From contig CAZYYO010000003.1 in NCBI GenBank assembly GCA_964650965.1, positions 8,398 to 72,397 on the forward strand: a stretch of 64,000 bases of DNA, in the 5' to 3' direction. The stretch is from CAZYYO01 sp964650965. GTDB lineage: Bacteria > Bacillota > Clostridia > Lachnospirales > Lachnospiraceae. Numbering within the stretch: the stretch's first letter is position 1; each line of letters starts with the position of its first letter. Positions 62,350-64,000 of this stretch are shown piece after piece. A program made the translations under genes and the position numbers. A model generated the notes under the pieces. It worked only from the letters and a program-made list of their open reading frames with translations. It did no database searches and was not told the origin of the DNA.

Positions 62350-63159
62350 ATGGAAACAGTTATTTCAGTAAAAGATTTGTATTTGAATTATGGAGTACAA
62401 GGCAGGCAGGTGTCAGCTCTGGAAAATATTAACCTGGATATTAAAGAAGGAGATTTCGTTTGTATTCTGGGACCTTCGGGATGTGGAAAAAGTACCCTGT
62501 TGAAAACAATCGCGGGGTTTATCTTCCCCAGTGAAGGTACCGTACAATTGGATGAAGAGAATATTACCGGACCCGATTGGAATCGAGGCGTAGTTTTTCA
62601 GGCACCAAACCTTTATCCATGGCTTAACATCCAAAAAAATATCAGCTATGGTCCGAGAATGAGGAAACTGCCAAAGGAACAGATTGAAAAATCAGTAAAT
62701 GATTACCTTGCCAAAGTGGGGCTTAGTGGATTTGCAAAACAAAAGCCCTATGAGCTTTCAGGAGGCATGAGACAGAGAGCATCGCTGGCAAAAGTACTGG
62801 TGAATGACCCGAGAATTATATTAATGGATGAACCCTTCGGAGCTTTAGATGCGTTAACCAGAGTGAATATGCAGGGATTAATTCGTAACATTTGGAGAGA
62901 TACCAAGAAAACCATTTTGTTAATTACCCATGATGTGGACGAGGCGCTGCAGTTGGGAAATCGGGTCATTGTGTTCTCCAAACGGCCAGGAACAATATTA
63001 AAGGAATTCGATGTGGATTTTACATATCAGATGAAGGATAAAAAGGCAGCTGAAAATATTAGCTTTTCTAAAGACTACTTGGATGTGAAAGAAGAGATTC
63101 TGAAAATAATCAATCACCAGCATGACGAGGCGTCAGAATTGGCATTGCAGGATATGTAG
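62350..63159 (+). CDS. TauB/SsuB-like ABC ATPase
   Basis: The 269-residue protein has Walker A GPSGCGKST, Q-loop VVFQAPNLYPWL, signature LSGGMRQRASLA, Walker B IILMDEPFGALD and switch LITHDVDEAL. The NLYPWLN segment is typical of nitrate/sulfonate/taurine importers. It completes the TauABC-like unit. ACAAGGAGG precedes its start. Confidence 0.9.
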   Translation: METVISVKDLYLNYGVQGRQVSALENINLDIKEGDFVCILGPSGCGKSTLLKTIAGFIFPSEGTVQLDEENITGPDWNRGVVFQAPNLYPWLNIQKNISYGPRMRKLPKEQIEKSVNDYLAKVGLSGFAKQKPYELSGGMRQRASLAKVLVNDPRIILMDEPFGALDALTRVNMQGLIRNIWRDTKKTILLITHDVDEALQLGNRVIVFSKRPGTILKEFDVDFTYQMKDKKAAENISFSKDYLDVKEEILKIINHQHDEASELALQDM

Positions 63160-63231
63160 GCCTTATGTCAGAGAAATTTTAATTCATAGACTGGAAGGAT
63201 TTTTACAGAAACTAGAGGAGGTAAAGGAAAT

Positions 63232-63840
63232 ATGGCAGAAAAACATTTTGTGATTACCATAGGAAGGGAATATGGTAGTTTAGGATACAAGATAGGATTA
63301 AAGCTGGGTGAAATGCTTGGAATTAACGTATATTATAAGGATTTGATTGAATTGGTGGCGAAGGAATTGAAGATGGATCTTTATCAGATTCAAGATATAG
63401 ATGAGACCTATTCGGTAAACATTGGAAGTTATTTTTCAAAAAATACACCATCCAAGTCCCTGCAGGATAAAATATTTGAGACAGAATCCAGGATTATTAA
63501 GAACTTAGCAGAAACAGAGTCCTGTATTATTGTAGGACATTGCGCCAGCTATATTTTACACGAAAGACGAAATACTTTAAATGTATTCATCTATGCGCCA
63601 GATCATCTGAGACTTCAAAATATTTTAGACGAATACCATTTGACGAAAGAAGCATCAGAAAAACTAATCAAAGAAATGGATGCAGCCAGACATAATTATT
63701 ACAAGCACTATACCAATCAAAACCGTTTGTCCCGGGTATATCGACAGATTATGATTGACAGCAGTGTCTTGGGCGTAGAGCAAACTGCAGAGATCATTAT
63801 GGATATGGCTGTGAAAATGCATCCTGAGTTTAAAAAATAA
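63232..63840 (+). CDS. Cytidylate kinase-like protein
   Basis: The 202-residue protein starts FVITIGREYGSLGYKIGLKL, the P-loop-like opening of the cytidylate kinase-like family (PF13189 type), and includes CIIVGHCASYILHE and a lid-like region with ARHNYYKHYTNQNR. The family is common in Clostridia, often next to transporters, and has no proven substrate. GAGGAGG lies before the start. It may be part of the ABC operon, 72 bases upstream. Confidence 0.8.
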   Translation: MAEKHFVITIGREYGSLGYKIGLKLGEMLGINVYYKDLIELVAKELKMDLYQIQDIDETYSVNIGSYFSKNTPSKSLQDKIFETESRIIKNLAETESCIIVGHCASYILHERRNTLNVFIYAPDHLRLQNILDEYHLTKEASEKLIKEMDAARHNYYKHYTNQNRLSRVYRQIMIDSSVLGVEQTAEIIMDMAVKMHPEFKK

Positions 63841-63923
63841 TCCGCAATGCAAGTATATATATAAAGTTGTGATTGCCATACCAGAATCAAGTTGATATAA
63901 TTGTAAAAAAGGAGGTTGACTTG

Positions 63924-64000
<77 letters not shown>

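Overview
The window looks like a chromosomal segment of an anaerobic, low-GC, probably spore-forming member of the Clostridia, most likely Lachnospiraceae. The evidence is the gene content (SpoVG, two CotF-like coat proteins, a GlgC/GlgD pair, DnaD with a DnaC/DnaI-type loader, an ECF-type cobalt/nickel transporter, ThiT under a TPP riboswitch, class B sortase), strong AGGAGG ribosome binding sites and A/T-rich codon use. A run of 100 Ns at 4124-4223 marks a scaffold gap, so the flanks of that point may not be truly adjacent.

Layout. 0-2.2 kb: end of a GPH-type sugar symporter and a GH43 glycosidase, a hemicellulose-oligosaccharide unit. 2.2-8.0 kb: small regulators and membrane proteins (XRE regulators, an HTH-Uma2 fusion, a YtrA-type GntR/ABC operon, an XRE/DUF3169-like pair with three operator dyads) and a cytoplasmic Cu/Zn superoxide dismutase. 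8.1-10.6 kb: two coat-like proteins, a histidine phosphatase, an isolated holin/amidase pair and tRNA-Val(CAC). 10.7-15.0 kb: a MarR regulator with a heterodimeric ABC exporter. 15.2-17.7 kb: cbiM(N)QO. 17.8-28.8 kb: a surface module of a 2618-residue repeat protein, a class B sortase and a leucine-rich-repeat protein with a possible non-canonical sorting signal, then a YhhN-family gene. 28.8-37.3 kb: ThiT, a cation diffusion facilitator, an LTA-synthase-like enzyme, a CsoR-like sensor, an EamA transporter and an 851-residue exported protein. 37.3-42.2 kb: prs, helicase loader, dnaD and murC on the minus strand, with two tandem pairs of DnaA boxes between murC and dnaD. 42.5-47.8 kb: glgC, glgD, spoVG and three bacterial-PH membrane proteins.

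48.0-63.2 kb is the most interesting part. It holds two PucR-type regulators, a TauE/SafE exporter, a class III aminotransferase, an iron-type alcohol dehydrogenase, a GltS-like symporter, a PII-like protein, two YtcJ-type amidohydrolases, an M20-type amidohydrolase and a TauABC-like ABC importer. The simplest reading is a nitrogen-scavenging pathway for taurine or an amide of it: import, amide hydrolysis, transamination to sulfoacetaldehyde, reduction to isethionate and export. Three promoters in this region are each followed at once by a terminator-like hairpin that ends just before the ribosome binding site, which suggests attenuation. Three genes in the region (symporter, M20 hydrolase, permease) are each broken by one frameshift.

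The window ends inside a tetranucleotide repeat that lies in the fifth to tenth codons and beyond of a new reading frame, a layout typical of phase-variable genes. Functions are assigned by reading motifs by eye; no database search was possible.
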